Assembly: GCF_902825235.1 (NCBI RefSeq) | Contig: NZ_CADEAJ010000001.1 | Location: 313,096 to 377,095 of the forward strand | DNA from: Bartonella vinsonii subsp. vinsonii | GTDB lineage: Bacteria; Pseudomonadota; Alphaproteobacteria; Rhizobiales; Rhizobiaceae | Length of the DNA stretch: 64,000 nucleotides | Direction: 5' to 3' | Part shown: positions 25,231-35,478 of the stretch, piece by piece | How positions within the stretch are numbered: the stretch's first letter is position 1 | Layout of the letters: the number at the start of each line of letters is the position of its first letter | Notes under the pieces: generated by a model | Databases searched by the model: none | What the model was told of the DNA's origin: nothing | Seen by the model: the letters and a program-made list of their open reading frames with translations, nothing else | Position numbers and translations under genes: made by a program

Positions 25231-26538
25231 GTGGATACAATCTTTGCTGTTTCGAGTGGATTGTTGCCTTCAGGGGTTGCAGTCATTCGTCTTTCTGGTC
25301 CTCATGTAATAAATGTCGTGGAGACGCTTTGTGGTTGTTTACCTAAAGCGCGGTTTATGCATTATGGAAATCTTACTGCTCGTGATGGGAGCTTTTTAGA
25401 TTCTGCTTTGACTGTTTTTTTTCCTGCTCCTCACAGTTTTACAGGAGAAGATTGTGCAGAATTTCATTTGCATGGAGGAAAAGCAGTTGTTAATCGTTTT
25501 CTCGATGAATTGTCTACATTTTCTGGATGCCGTATTGCAGAAGCAGGTGAGTTTTCACGTCGTGCATTTATGGAGGGAAAATTAGATCTTGTTCAAGCAG
25601 AAGGTCTTGCTGATTTAATAGAAGCAGAGACGGAAAGCCAGCGACGTTTAGCAATTATGGGAACAAGTGGGCGTCTAACAATGCTTTATCGCGATTGGCG
25701 TCATAAGCTTATGAAGGCACGTGCTTTTATTGAGGCAGAACTTGATTTTGTTGATGAAGCTGATATCCCAAATTCGATATCTGATAAAGTTTGGAAAGAT
25801 ATGCAAGATCTCTGCTCTTCTCTTCAGGAGCATATTAATGAAGGAGAACGTGCAAGTATTTTACGTGATGGGTTAAAAATTGTTATTGCAGGTGCTCCAA
25901 ATTCTGGAAAATCAAGCATTATGAATCGTTTGGCTGGGAGACCTGTTTCTATTGTAACAGAAGAAGCCGGTACAACGCGCGATGCTTTAGAAATGAGGCT
26001 CGTTCTTGGTGGTTTACCTGTTTTTTTAACAGATACTGCTGGTTTTAGAGAAACAGAAAATAAAATAGAACAATTGGGAATAGAAGTTGCTAAGCAGCAT
26101 GTGAGGGATGCTGATTTGGTTATTTTGGTTTATGATATGGGGAATCCTAAGCAAGTTGATTTACCTGAAACATCAGCTGAAATATGGCATGTTGCTAATA
26201 AGCTTGATCTTTATGAAGAGAATAAAAACCATTATTTTATACAGTTTTCTGCATTAACTGGTTTAAATTTTAACTGTTTTATTAAGGAACTTGAGTTGTT
26301 TTGTTCACGTCGTTCTTCTGAAATTGGAAATCTTGTTCCAGCACGTAAAAGGCAACTTCAGTTATTAAAAGAGGCGGTTAAAGAAATTGAAGATTCTATT
26401 AATTATACTTCTGTTGATTTAAGTTTACGTGCGGAACATCTTCGTCGTGCGAGTGATTTTCTTGGGAGAATTACGGGAGATATAGATGTTGAAGATTTAC
26501 TTGATATTATTTTTTCAGAGTTTTGCATTGGTAAATAA
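25231..26538 (+). CDS. mnmE: tRNA uridine-34 modification GTPase MnmE
   Basis: With MnmG it forms the complex that adds (carboxymethyl)aminomethyl groups to C5 of wobble uridine. The 435-aa product starts at GTG. The N-terminal tetrahydrofolate-binding domain starts DTIFAVSSGLLPSGVAVIRLSG. The inserted G domain has GAPNSGKSSIMN, the G3 motif DTAGFRE and NKLD. The C terminus FCIGK carries the catalytic Cys. It sits just upstream of mnmG, its partner, with two parS sites between them. Confidence 0.96.
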   Translation: MDTIFAVSSGLLPSGVAVIRLSGPHVINVVETLCGCLPKARFMHYGNLTARDGSFLDSALTVFFPAPHSFTGEDCAEFHLHGGKAVVNRFLDELSTFSGCRIAEAGEFSRRAFMEGKLDLVQAEGLADLIEAETESQRRLAIMGTSGRLTMLYRDWRHKLMKARAFIEAELDFVDEADIPNSISDKVWKDMQDLCSSLQEHINEGERASILRDGLKIVIAGAPNSGKSSIMNRLAGRPVSIVTEEAGTTRDALEMRLVLGGLPVFLTDTAGFRETENKIEQLGIEVAKQHVRDADLVILVYDMGNPKQVDLPETSAEIWHVANKLDLYEENKNHYFIQFSALTGLNFNCFIKELELFCSRRSSEIGNLVPARKRQLQLLKEAVKEIEDSINYTSVDLSLRAEHLRRASDFLGRITGDIDVEDLLDIIFSEFCIGK

Positions 26539-26539
26539 T

Positions 26540-26553
26540 GATTCACGTGAAAC
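26540..26553. promoter_or_regulatory. parS site (one mismatch)
   Basis: GATTCACGTGAAAC differs by one base from the ParB-binding consensus GTTTCACGTGAAAC. It lies directly after the mnmE stop codon. Confidence 0.8.
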
Positions 26554-26601
26554 ATTCATTATTACATAGACACATTTAAAAGATTATGTAATTTATATTC
26601 T

Positions 26602-26615
26602 GTTTCACGTGAAAC
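26602..26615. promoter_or_regulatory. parS site (perfect)
   Basis: GTTTCACGTGAAAC matches the ParB-binding palindrome in full, in the mnmE-mnmG gap, about 2.7 kb from the putative origin. Confidence 0.92.
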
Positions 26616-26646
26616 TTTAGAATGATTCTTTATGGAATGAAACTCT

Positions 26647-28515
26647 ATGCAATTATATGATGTTATTGTTATTGGAGGCGGTCATGCTGGCTGCGAAGCT
26701 GCTTCAGCTTCTGCCCGTGTTGGAGCACGGACAGCTCTTGTTACGCATAAAATATCAGCATTGGGTACAATGTCATGTAATCCTGCTATTGGTGGGTTGG
26801 GAAAAGGGCATCTGGTTCGTGAAGTTGATGCTTTAGATGGTCTTATGGGAAGGGCAGCAGATGCTGCTGGAATTCAATTTAGACTTCTTAATAGACGAAA
26901 AGGACCAGCAGTGAGAGGCCCTCGTACACAAGCAGATCGACAACTCTATAAAAAAGCTATCCAAAAACTCCTGCAAGAACAAGATAATCTCGTTCTTGTT
27001 GAAGATGAAGCTGTTGATCTTATTGTTAAAGGTAATTGTGTTTCAGGTGTTGTTTTAAAAAATCAAGGAACAATTTTTTCAGGTGCTGTTGTTTTGACAA
27101 CAGGTACATTCTTGAATGGTTTTATTCACATTGGTGATAAAACATGGGCTGCTGGACGTATGGGGGATAAGTCGAGCGTACAACTTGCTGAACGCTTGAG
27201 AAGTTATAATATAAATCTTGGGAGATTAAAAACAGGAACTCCTGCGCGTCTTAGCAAAAAAACGATTCGTTGGGAATTTCTTCCAAAACAGCAAGCTGAT
27301 GAAGATCCCGTTCCTTTTTCTTTTTTAACAGAAAAAATCGAACAACCACAAATTGAATGTGCAATAACACGTACAAATACACAAACACATCAGATTATTC
27401 GTGAAAATATTCATAAGTCTGCTTTATATTCTGGAAATATTGAAGGATTAGGGCCACGTTATTGCCCTTCTGTTGAAGATAAAATTGTTAAATTCGGGGA
27501 ACGTGATGGACATCAAATTTTTCTAGAACCAGAAGGGTTGGATAATGATACTATTTATCCAAACGGTCTTTCTACCTCTCTTCCTGAAGATATACAAATT
27601 TCTTTTTTGAGAACGATTGAAGGATTAGAAAATGCTGAGGTTTTGCAACCTGGTTATGCTATTGAATATGATTTTGTTAATCCACAACAATTAACTAAAG
27701 CCTTAGAATTACGCTCTTTACCAAGATTGTTTTTAGCGGGACAAATTAATGGTACAACGGGATATGAAGAAGCTGCAGCACAAGGACTTTTAGCTGGGTT
27801 AAATGCTGCACGTAAAGTGGGTAAATTAGATGAAGTACTTATAAGCCGTTCAACAGCTTATATTGGTGTTATGGTAGATGATTTAGTTTCGCGTGGAGTT
27901 TGTGAACCCTATCGAATGTTTACATCACGTGCTGAATTTCGTTTGTCTTTGCGATCTGACAATGCGGATGCGCGTTTAACACCTTTAGCACAGCAATGGG
28001 GTCTTGTGAGTAAAGTGCGTTGGGATTGTTATAAACAAAAACAGCAACGTCTTGATCAAGCACGATCAATATGCCAAGAGCTTTTTCTAACACCTAATGA
28101 AGCGTCTGTTCATGGATTGCAAATAAATCACGATGGAATTCGGCGTTCTGCATATGATCTTCTTGCTTATCCTCACATGACTTTAGAGCGTCTTTCAGAT
28201 TTTTGGCCACAATTACAATCAATTGATCCAAAAACTGTTGAAACTTTAGAAATTGAAGCACAATATGCAGTCTATTTAGAAAAACAAACACAAGATATTG
28301 TTGCTCTTCAGCGAGATGAACGTTTAGAAATTCCTTCTTCTCTGGATATTCAATCAATATCGGGTCTTTCCAATGAACTAAAGGCAAAAATTCAAAGAAT
28401 ATCGCCACGTTCTATTGCAGATGCTCAAAAAATTGATGGAATGACACCGGCGGCATTATCACTTATTATTACGTATATTCAACGTCAACGGCGTGAAAAG
28501 GCTAAAACAGCTTAA
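26647..28515 (+). CDS. mnmG: tRNA uridine-34 5-carboxymethylaminomethyl modification enzyme MnmG
   Basis: FAD-dependent partner of MnmE in wobble-uridine modification. The 622-aa product begins with the FAD-binding [12 protein letters not shown] (residues 7-18). Other family blocks are [26 protein letters not shown] (its first part near residue 43), [11 protein letters not shown] and [16 protein letters not shown]. The C-terminal helical region for MnmE contact is complete. Its stop overlaps the rsmG start by one base (TAATG). Confidence 0.96.
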   Translation: MQLYDVIVIGGGHAGCEAASASARVGARTALVTHKISALGTMSCNPAIGGLGKGHLVREVDALDGLMGRAADAAGIQFRLLNRRKGPAVRGPRTQADRQLYKKAIQKLLQEQDNLVLVEDEAVDLIVKGNCVSGVVLKNQGTIFSGAVVLTTGTFLNGFIHIGDKTWAAGRMGDKSSVQLAERLRSYNINLGRLKTGTPARLSKKTIRWEFLPKQQADEDPVPFSFLTEKIEQPQIECAITRTNTQTHQIIRENIHKSALYSGNIEGLGPRYCPSVEDKIVKFGERDGHQIFLEPEGLDNDTIYPNGLSTSLPEDIQISFLRTIEGLENAEVLQPGYAIEYDFVNPQQLTKALELRSLPRLFLAGQINGTTGYEEAAAQGLLAGLNAARKVGKLDEVLISRSTAYIGVMVDDLVSRGVCEPYRMFTSRAEFRLSLRSDNADARLTPLAQQWGLVSKVRWDCYKQKQQRLDQARSICQELFLTPNEASVHGLQINHDGIRRSAYDLLAYPHMTLERLSDFWPQLQSIDPKTVETLEIEAQYAVYLEKQTQDIVALQRDERLEIPSSLDIQSISGLSNELKAKIQRISPRSIADAQKIDGMTPAALSLIITYIQRQRREKAKTA

Positions 28516-29171
28516 TGGATATTTCTACAGAAAAAAAATATCAAGAACTCTTAAATATTGTTCCTTCTGTTTCACGTGAAACGATGAAAGATTTAATACA
28601 ATTTGAAACTTTTATAATGCAATGGAATAGGCATATTAATTTAATATCCCCTACAACAATTCCAGTTTTATGGACACGGCATATTTTAGATTCAGCACAA
28701 ATTTACCCTCTCCACAGTGATTTTTTGCGTTGGTGTGATTTTGGATCAGGTGGTGGTTTTCCTGCAATTGTTCTTGCTATTTTTCTGAAAGAAAAAAAAA
28801 CAGGGCATATTGATCTTGTTGAAAGTAATGGAAAAAAAGTCGCCTTTTTACGAACGGTTATTGCTCAACTTAATCTTCCAGCAACGGTTTATCACGCTAG
28901 AATTGAAGATGTGTATAAAAAAATAGCACTGCCAGAGGTTATAACAGCACGAGGATTAGCTTCTCTCGATACTCTTTTACGGCTTATTTTTCCTTTATCA
29001 ACAAAAAAAACAATAGCTCTTTTGCAAAAAGGTCGGGATTACGCTACAGAAATAAAAAATGCCTCTGCCAATTGGCAGTTTGATCTGCTAAAACATAAGA
29101 GTAAAATTGATGAAAATTCTGTTATTTTAGAAATTTCTCATGTTCGATCAGTAGAGGGTAAAGCAAAATGA
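28515..29171 (+). CDS. rsmG: 16S rRNA (guanine-527-N7)-methyltransferase
   Basis: Makes m7G527 in 16S rRNA; loss gives low-level streptomycin resistance in other bacteria. The 218-aa product has the SAM-binding motif DFGSGGGFPAIVLAIF (about residues 75-90) and the rRNA-binding NRHINLISPTT region. ARGLASLDTLL is a further family block. It overlaps parA by four bases (ATGA) and contains a perfect parS site within its codons. Confidence 0.94.
   Translation: MDISTEKKYQELLNIVPSVSRETMKDLIQFETFIMQWNRHINLISPTTIPVLWTRHILDSAQIYPLHSDFLRWCDFGSGGGFPAIVLAIFLKEKKTGHIDLVESNGKKVAFLRTVIAQLNLPATVYHARIEDVYKKIALPEVITARGLASLDTLLRLIFPLSTKKTIALLQKGRDYATEIKNASANWQFDLLKHKSKIDENSVILEISHVRSVEGKAK
28569..28582. promoter_or_regulatory. 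parS site (perfect, inside rsmG)
   Basis: GTTTCACGTGAAAC, in full, within codons 19-23 of rsmG, where it codes for VSRET. About 0.6 kb upstream of parA. Confidence 0.92.
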
Positions 29172-29965
29172 GCGAAACACGGATTATCGCTATTGCAAAC
29201 CAAAAAGGTGGGGTCGGCAAAACAACCACAGCAATTAATCTTGCAACTGCTTTGGCAGCTATTGGTGAAAATGTTCTCATTATGGATGTTGATCCACAAG
29301 GAAATGCAAGCACGGGATTGGGAATTGATCGTAACAGCCGTCCTTTATCATCTTATGATGTGCTTGTTTCAGGGATTTCAGTCATACAAGCAGCTTTAAA
29401 AACAGCTGTTCCCAATCTCCATATTGTACCCTCTACTCTTGATCTTTTAGGGGTAGAAATGGAAATTGCTTCATCACAAGATCGCATACAACGGTTACGT
29501 AAAGCACTCTGTGATGATCCGAAGATGGAAAAGAAGTTTAGTTATATTCTCATTGATTGTCCTCCCTCGCTTAATCTTCTCACACTGAATGCTATGGGGG
29601 CTGCAGATTCTGTTTTAGTACCTATGCAATGCGAATTTTTAGCACTTGAAGGTTTAAGTCAATTGCTTGAAACGGTAAAGCAAGTACGATCCGTTCTTAA
29701 TCCATCTCTAGAAATTCAGGGGATTGTCTTAACCATGTATGATGGACGTAATAATCTTTCAAATCAAGTTGTCGAAGATGTCCGTTCTTTTATGGGAGAT
29801 AAAGTTTATCGCACTGTTATTCCACGAAATGTGCGTGTATCAGAAGCTCCTTCTTTCGGTAAACCAGTATTGCTTTATGATTTGACTTGTGCTGGTAGCC
29901 AAGCTTACTTACGTCTTGCATCGGAAGTAATTCAACGTGAAAAACAAGCACACGCGGCTGCTTAA
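29168..29965 (+). CDS. parA: Chromosome partitioning ATPase ParA
   Basis: Walker-type ATPase that moves ParB-parS complexes to segregate the new origins. The 265-aa product has the deviant Walker A KGGVGKTTTAINLATAL (about residues 14-30). The switch regions are VDPQGNASTGLG (A') and LIDCPPSLNLLTLNAM (Walker B). No N-terminal HTH is present, so it is the chromosomal rather than plasmid type. It is followed 45 bases later by parB. Confidence 0.96.
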   Translation: MSETRIIAIANQKGGVGKTTTAINLATALAAIGENVLIMDVDPQGNASTGLGIDRNSRPLSSYDVLVSGISVIQAALKTAVPNLHIVPSTLDLLGVEMEIASSQDRIQRLRKALCDDPKMEKKFSYILIDCPPSLNLLTLNAMGAADSVLVPMQCEFLALEGLSQLLETVKQVRSVLNPSLEIQGIVLTMYDGRNNLSNQVVEDVRSFMGDKVYRTVIPRNVRVSEAPSFGKPVLLYDLTCAGSQAYLRLASEVIQREKQAHAAA

Positions 29966-30010
29966 AAATGTAAAAAATAATTTTTGTAAGAAAACGCAAA
30001 GAGCAAGATT

Positions 30011-30916
30011 ATGAATGATGATCAATCAAAAAAAAGACTGGGTCGTGGATTGGCAGCATTGATTGGGGATATCAATTTAAACAGCGATCTTAAACGTTCA
30101 TCAAATACCGAAAAATTGACGGAGTTTAATACAGTTTCTTCTGTTTCTGAGCGATTTGTTCCACTTGAATCAATTTCGTGTAATCCACATAATCCACGGC
30201 GCCATTTTACCGATTCAGAACTTGATAATTTAGCGCAATCAATTCGTCAGCATGGTGTTGTTCAACCTGTTATTGTGAGACCTTCACGTGATCATCCTCA
30301 TCGGTTTGAGTTAATTGCTGGTGAACGGCGGTGGCGTGCTGCACAACGAGCCAATTTAAGTAAATTGCCAGTCATTGTTCGCGATGTTGACGATAAAACG
30401 GCTTTGGAATTAGCAATTATTGAAAATGTTCAGCGTGCTGATCTTAATCCTATTGAAGAAGCAATGGGGTATGAAATTTTGCTCAATGAGCATGGATATA
30501 CGCAAGCAGATTTGGCACAAGTTATTGGAAAAAGCCGGAGCCATGTTGCTAATACGCTTCGTTTATTAAAGCTTCCACAAAAAGTACAGCAATTTTTAAC
30601 AGAGGGACAACTTTCAGCAGGTCATGCACGCTGTCTTATTACTGTCGATAATCCACAAGATTTAGCTGAAAAAATTATTCGTGAAGGACTTTCTGTGCGT
30701 CAAACCGAAATACTTGCATATGAACAGGCAAGTCCTAAAGTCAAAAAACGAACGGCTGTAGAAAAAGATACAGAAACAAAATCTTTAGAAAAATTACTTG
30801 CAGATGTTATTGGAATGAAAGTTATCATTCGGCATGGTAAAAAAGGTGGTGATCTAAAAATCCATTACTCTTCATTAGAACAATTGGATGATATTTGCCG
30901 ACGTTTGCAAAATTAA
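30011..30916 (+). CDS. parB: Chromosome partitioning protein ParB
   Basis: CTP-dependent DNA clamp that loads at parS and spreads. The 301-aa product has the ParA-interacting N terminus KKRLGRGLAALIGD and the CTP-binding box GERRWRAAQRA (about residue 109). The helix-turn-helix is YTQADLAQVIGKSRSHVANTLRLL (first part about residue 162). The C-terminal dimer domain is complete. Four parS or parS-like sites in this window are its expected targets. Confidence 0.96.
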   Translation: MNDDQSKKRLGRGLAALIGDINLNSDLKRSSNTEKLTEFNTVSSVSERFVPLESISCNPHNPRRHFTDSELDNLAQSIRQHGVVQPVIVRPSRDHPHRFELIAGERRWRAAQRANLSKLPVIVRDVDDKTALELAIIENVQRADLNPIEEAMGYEILLNEHGYTQADLAQVIGKSRSHVANTLRLLKLPQKVQQFLTEGQLSAGHARCLITVDNPQDLAEKIIREGLSVRQTEILAYEQASPKVKKRTAVEKDTETKSLEKLLADVIGMKVIIRHGKKGGDLKIHYSSLEQLDDICRRLQN

Positions 30917-30960
30917 TGGGGTATTGTGTCGTTAATAAATTGCTTAAAATAGCTTGTGTT

Positions 30961-31449
30961 CTATCTACAACTTTCCTTTAAAACAGATATTATTCTATAC
31001 AGGTACTTTTTACCAAACTCCAAATTGCTTAAAAATACCGGATTTTTTTCAAGTGAAGAAAGGCCTTCTCTTTTAAAATTTTCAGGAGAAGGTTTGTTTA
31101 AAAGCATTATTAAGGTTGTTTGAATTGCCAAATTACCAATAGCAAAGTCTCTAGCTGTGATATTATTTTTTCTTAAAAGAGTCATTAGTTTTGGTTTATG
31201 AGAGATCGAAGCAATAATTTCTTCAAGTCTATTGTCGTAATTCTTATCATAACTCTTATTAGATATTTCTGACTCTGGTGGTAATTTTTTACAGTCTTTT
31301 TCAATTTGTTCCATTTTTAAAAGGAAATCTTCAGTTAAGGTATAGTTTGCTATGACGTATGGGAAATCAAACTGATTGTCTGTTTTTTTTGCCATCGTCA
31401 TTTGGGTGTAGAGCACAAAAAGGAAAACAAAAGATATCGATTTAAACAT
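30961..31449 (-). CDS. Secreted protein of unknown function, 162 aa
   Basis: I do not recognise this protein. Residues 1-20 form a signal peptide (SISFVFLFVLYTQMTMA), so it should be periplasmic or secreted. The mature part is mainly helical and charged, with two cysteines: one at about residue 53 (KDCKK) and one at the C terminus (ESCR) that could pair. It starts 2 bases after the gloB stop on the same strand, so it may ride on the gloB transcript, and it is convergent with parB. It is not part of the standard rhizobial order as I know it. Confidence 0.7.
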   Translation of the reverse strand: MFKSISFVFLFVLYTQMTMAKKTDNQFDFPYVIANYTLTEDFLLKMEQIEKDCKKLPPESEISNKSYDKNYDNRLEEIIASISHKPKLMTLLRKNNITARDFAIGNLAIQTTLIMLLNKPSPENFKREGLSSLEKNPVFLSNLEFGKKYLYRIISVLKESCR

Positions 31450-31451
31450 AG

Positions 31452-32213
31452 TTAAAATTTATCCTTTTTTCTTCGGATTGCAGCAAAAAACTCCTCGTCT
31501 GTCTCCTTTTCCATGGCAAGATTTTTTCGTAAAGCATGATCATCCCAGCGGAGAAAGGGATTGGTTGCTTTTTCTTGCCCTAAGGTTACTGGTAAAGTCA
31601 TAGCGTTTTTTGCACGGAGCAAAAAAACTTCTTCTACTCTTTGATGGAGTTTTTGATTATGTGGATCAAGTGTTAATGCGAAAAGAGCATTTGCTTTGGT
31701 ATATTCATGACCACAATAAAGAAGTGTTTCATCGGGAAGTTGACGGAGCTTTTTTAAAGAATTCAGCATTTGTGAAGGTGTCCCTTCAAAAAGACGTCCA
31801 CAACCGAGCGAAAAAAGTGTATCTCCAGCAAAGAGTAAAGCATCTTCAGGAAAATAGTAAGATAATGCACCTAAAGTATGACCAGGTGTTGAAAGGGCTA
31901 AAAGCGGGCATGAGCCAAAGAAAAAACTTTCATCAGGTTGAAGTGTTCGATCAAGATGATAAATCTTTTCTTTTTCTGCTTCTGGTCCAATAACTACAGC
32001 CTTATAAGCTTGTTTTAATTCTTCCAATGCTTCCACATGATCATGATGATGATGAGTTACAAAAATAGTCTGAAGTGTCCAGTTACGGCGTTTTAAGGCT
32101 TTCTGAATAGCTTCGCCTTCTGGAGCATCAATTGCGGCTGTGTAGCCGCTTTTTTCATCATGAATGAGAACACCAAAATTATCTTCTCGACAGATAAATT
32201 GCTCAATTAACAC
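31452..32213 (-). CDS. gloB: Hydroxyacylglutathione hydrolase (glyoxalase II)
   Basis: Hydrolyses S-lactoylglutathione to lactate and glutathione, finishing methylglyoxal detoxification. The 253-aa metallo-beta-lactamase-fold protein has the metal site THHHHDHVEAL (about residues 53-63), TPGHTLGALSYY (about 110) and GDTLF. YCGHEYTKANALFA and the C-terminal NPFLRWDD (glutathione-binding region) mark glyoxalase II rather than other family members. Confidence 0.93.
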   Translation of the reverse strand: MLIEQFICREDNFGVLIHDEKSGYTAAIDAPEGEAIQKALKRRNWTLQTIFVTHHHHDHVEALEELKQAYKAVVIGPEAEKEKIYHLDRTLQPDESFFFGSCPLLALSTPGHTLGALSYYFPEDALLFAGDTLFSLGCGRLFEGTPSQMLNSLKKLRQLPDETLLYCGHEYTKANALFALTLDPHNQKLHQRVEEVFLLRAKNAMTLPVTLGQEKATNPFLRWDDHALRKNLAMEKETDEEFFAAIRRKKDKF

Positions 32214-32279
32214 GTCTTCTCTCCATGATCAGTGTACAGCAATAAATCTACAAAAAAATTGTAGTGATGGAGATTTATT

Positions 32280-32969
32280 TTAAGAATCAGATTTATCCTC
32301 TTCTATAAAAAGCCCCTTTGAATGTTTAAGTATGAGAGGCATTTGGGTAAGCATGAAAAGAACTGTTATGGGCATGACACCAAATACTTTAAAACTCGTC
32401 CAAAAATTATCGCTAAAGTTACGCCAAACAACTTCATTCAAAAGAGCAAGAAACACGAAAAAAAATGCCCAGCGATATGTAAGCTTTTGCCATCCTAAAT
32501 CATCAAGTTTTAAAGTAGAATCAAGAGCATAACGCAAAAACGGTTTTTTAAGAAGCATACCACCAAAAAGAATAAGAGCAAATAAGCTATTAATGATTGT
32601 TGGTTTCATCTTGATAAAAGTGTCATTGTGGAGCCAAAGGGTTAAAAATCCAAAGACTAGAACGAATATTCCTGAGATGAGAGGCATTATGGGAATTTTT
32701 CGTGTAAGAACCCATGATAAACTCAGTGCAACTATGATTGCTACCATGAAAATAGCTGTTGCAGGGAAAATAGGTTTACTAAAATTTTTAAAAATCGCAA
32801 TGTTGTTTATCAACCACTCGCCTTTGTAATTAGCAAGAAAGAAGACAACCAATGGCCCCATTTCCAAGAGAAATTTAAGTGTGGGTGAAGAGAGATTATC
32901 TTGATGATCATTGGTATTGTTCGAATCGAGATTGTTATGCGAATGCGGTTTTAATGATGTTTTTTTCAT
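32280..32969 (-). CDS. YciB/septation protein A family inner-membrane protein
   Basis: A 229-aa membrane protein with about six hydrophobic spans after a polar Asn/His-rich N terminus of about 25 residues. [19 protein letters not shown] near residue 33 and [20 protein letters not shown] near residue 182 are hallmarks of the YciB (IspA/septation protein) family. The family affects cell-envelope integrity and septation; the biochemical activity is unknown. It overlaps ftsY by four bases in the order dapF-mtaB-ftsY-yciB, standard in Rhizobiales. Confidence 0.9.
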   Translation of the reverse strand: MKKTSLKPHSHNNLDSNNTNDHQDNLSSPTLKFLLEMGPLVVFFLANYKGEWLINNIAIFKNFSKPIFPATAIFMVAIIVALSLSWVLTRKIPIMPLISGIFVLVFGFLTLWLHNDTFIKMKPTIINSLFALILFGGMLLKKPFLRYALDSTLKLDDLGWQKLTYRWAFFFVFLALLNEVVWRNFSDNFWTSFKVFGVMPITVLFMLTQMPLILKHSKGLFIEEDKSDS

Positions 32970-34198
32970 GCGTATTTTCCTGAGATGGTTTCGGCAAAGT
33001 CAGAAGCAGAAAAAGGTTGAAGGTCCTCTATATTCTCTCCTACGCCGATAAAATAAACGGGTAATTTATATTTTGCTGAAATGGCAACAAGAATCCCTCC
33101 CCGTGCAGTGCCATCGAGCTTTGTCATGATGAGACCATTAACGCCAGCAATATCACGGAAAATATCCACTTGGTTTAGAGCATTTTGCCCTGTGGTTGCA
33201 TCAAGTGTTTGAAGGATTGTATGGGGTGCTTGGGGGGAGTGTTTACTGAGAACACGGATAATTTTTGCCAATTCATCCATCAGCTCAGTTTTATTTTGTA
33301 AGCGTCCAGCTGTATCAATAATCAATACATCACTGTTTGCTTTTTTTGCTTTTTCATAAGCATCAAATGCCAAACTAGCAGCATCTGCTCCTAATTTGGT
33401 TGAAATAACAGGAGAGCCGGTTCGTTCACCCCAAATATGTAATTGTTCAATAGCGGCAGCGCGGAATGTGTCACCAGCCGCCAGCATAACCTTTAATCCT
33501 CCTGCGGTGAGTTTTGCCGCCAGTTTTCCAATAGTTGTGGTTTTTCCAGTACCATTCACACCTACCAGTAAAATAACGTGCGGCTTATGGTGAAGATCAA
33601 GTTCTAGTGGAATTGCAACAGGTTCCAATACTTTTTTAATTTCTTCAGCCACGATCGTGTGAATATCATCTGGGGTTAAGTTTTTTTCATAACGGTTAGA
33701 AGCTAAGATATCGGTGATACGTGTTGCTGTTTCTACACCAAGATCAGCTTGAATAAGGATATCTTCAAGTTCTTGCAATGTGTCTTCATCAAGTTTTCCC
33801 TTAACGAAAAGATCACTAATAGATCCACTTAAGCGTTGAGAAGAAAGAGCTAACCCTTTTTTAAGGCGCCCAAACCATGCTGTTTTTTTCTGTTCAAGAG
33901 AAGCTACGGGTGAAAACTCTTCTTTTTTTTCACTGATTATATCTGTGACAATTATTTTGCCAGAATGTGGTGGAATTTTCCCATCAGACTTTACAGATGT
34001 TGTATTTTGACAAGCATCTTGTTGTTCTTTTTCTTTGTTTATGAAGGACTGGTCGTTTTTTATACTTTCATATTCACTTTCTTCTATCTTCTCGACTTCA
34101 TGAGGAATGGAATTTTTTTCCATTTCCTGCTCTTTAGATTTGTTAAAAGAGAATATTTTTTTGATAAATGATTTTTTCATAGGGGCTTTCCTGCTCAA
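32966..34198 (-). CDS. ftsY: Signal recognition particle receptor FtsY
   Basis: GTPase that receives SRP-ribosome complexes at the membrane. The 410-aa product has an acidic, charged N-terminal A domain of about 100 residues and then the NG domain. GTPase motifs are [15 protein letters not shown] (G1, about residues 213-227), DTAGRLQNK (G3) and [10 protein letters not shown] (G4). The G-domain blocks [11 protein letters not shown] and [13 protein letters not shown] are present. Its ends overlap mtaB and yciB by four bases each. Confidence 0.95.
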   Translation of the reverse strand: MSRKAPMKKSFIKKIFSFNKSKEQEMEKNSIPHEVEKIEESEYESIKNDQSFINKEKEQQDACQNTTSVKSDGKIPPHSGKIIVTDIISEKKEEFSPVASLEQKKTAWFGRLKKGLALSSQRLSGSISDLFVKGKLDEDTLQELEDILIQADLGVETATRITDILASNRYEKNLTPDDIHTIVAEEIKKVLEPVAIPLELDLHHKPHVILLVGVNGTGKTTTIGKLAAKLTAGGLKVMLAAGDTFRAAAIEQLHIWGERTGSPVISTKLGADAASLAFDAYEKAKKANSDVLIIDTAGRLQNKTELMDELAKIIRVLSKHSPQAPHTILQTLDATTGQNALNQVDIFRDIAGVNGLIMTKLDGTARGGILVAISAKYKLPVYFIGVGENIEDLQPFSASDFAETISGKYA

Positions 34199-35478
34199 GC
34201 GGCATTCAATTTTGGAAGGACAGCAATCAATTTATCACCATCATGGTCAACAATAAGGGCTTGAACAATTGTTCCAGTTTTTGCACCTTTAATTTGTACA
34301 AGAGTATAATCTTCTGTTCGTCCAATTTCATCTTTTTCAACGAGAATTGTTTGCTGACTATTTTGTAAATGAGCAAGGTGCCTTTGATAAGCTTCATCAC
34401 CTGCTTTGCGTAATCTTTCTGCACGCATTTTCACCACCCTACGGTCGACTTGTGGCATACGCGCGGCAGGTGTCCCTTCTCTTGGGCTAAAAGGAAAGAC
34501 ATGTAGATGTGTTAAATTACAATCATTTATTAAAGAGAGACTATTTTGGAACATTTCTTCCGTTTCAGTGGGAAAACCAGCAATTAAATCAGCACCATAA
34601 ACCATTGCAGGACGTTTGGCATGTAAATCTTGGCAAAATTGAACTGCATGTTCACGTAAGTGTCGCCGTTTCATTCTTTTTAGAATCATATTATCGCCTG
34701 CTTGTAAGGATAAATGCAAATGAGGCATTATTCTCTTCTCATAGGCTAAAAGATTGATGAGTTCTTCATCTGCTTCAATAGAATCGATTGAAGAAAGGCG
34801 TAATCGAGGCAAATCAGGAACATGATGCAAAATCGTTGAAGTTAATTTTCCTAAAGTAGTTTTTCCTGGCAGATCGTGTCCATAGCTTGTAAGATCTACA
34901 CCTGTCAGAACAACTTCTTGAATGCCATTGTCTATCAGTTTTTTAATTTGTTCAATAACCTCACCCATGGGGACTGAACGTGATGGCCCACGTCCATAAG
35001 GGATAATGCAAAATGTACAGCGATGATCGCATCCATTTTGTACTTGTACAAAGGCACGTGTGCGTTCTTCCATTGCACTCACCATATGTGGAGCAATTTT
35101 TTTAACCTCCATGATGTCATTGATACGCAGCTTTTCGGAATGGTTAATGCCAAAATCAGGAAGTTGACGATAAGAATACGCGTGGAGTTTGTCTTCATTC
35201 CCTAAAACAAGATCAACCTCTGTCATTGAGGCAAAATTTTGCCCTTCTGTTTGTGCAGCGCATCCTGTCACAATAATGCGAGCATGAGGATTTTCGCGTC
35301 TTGCTTTGCGGATAGCTTGTTTTGCTTGTCGTACGGCTTCGGCAGTGACGGCACAGGTATTAAAAATGATAGCGCCATCTTTGAGTTGATCTAGCCCCGA
35401 AGAAGTACTTTCTTTCCGTATGATTTCCGATTCGTAGCTGTTTAGTCGACAACCAAATGTTACAATTTCTATTGTCAT
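34195..35478 (-). CDS. mtaB: tRNA t6A37 methylthiotransferase MtaB
   Basis: Radical-SAM enzyme that adds a methylthio group to t6A at position 37 of ANN-reading tRNAs. The 427-aa product has the N-terminal UPF0004 cluster cysteines (TFGCRLNSYES, FNTCAV, VTGCAAQ) and the radical-SAM motif CDHRCTFCIIPYGRGPSRS (about residue 150). A TRAM domain closes the protein. The CRLNSYES start separates MtaB from MiaB, which has CQMN. One-base overlap with dapF. Confidence 0.93.
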   Translation of the reverse strand: MTIEIVTFGCRLNSYESEIIRKESTSSGLDQLKDGAIIFNTCAVTAEAVRQAKQAIRKARRENPHARIIVTGCAAQTEGQNFASMTEVDLVLGNEDKLHAYSYRQLPDFGINHSEKLRINDIMEVKKIAPHMVSAMEERTRAFVQVQNGCDHRCTFCIIPYGRGPSRSVPMGEVIEQIKKLIDNGIQEVVLTGVDLTSYGHDLPGKTTLGKLTSTILHHVPDLPRLRLSSIDSIEADEELINLLAYEKRIMPHLHLSLQAGDNMILKRMKRRHLREHAVQFCQDLHAKRPAMVYGADLIAGFPTETEEMFQNSLSLINDCNLTHLHVFPFSPREGTPAARMPQVDRRVVKMRAERLRKAGDEAYQRHLAHLQNSQQTILVEKDEIGRTEDYTLVQIKGAKTGTIVQALIVDHDGDKLIAVLPKLNAA

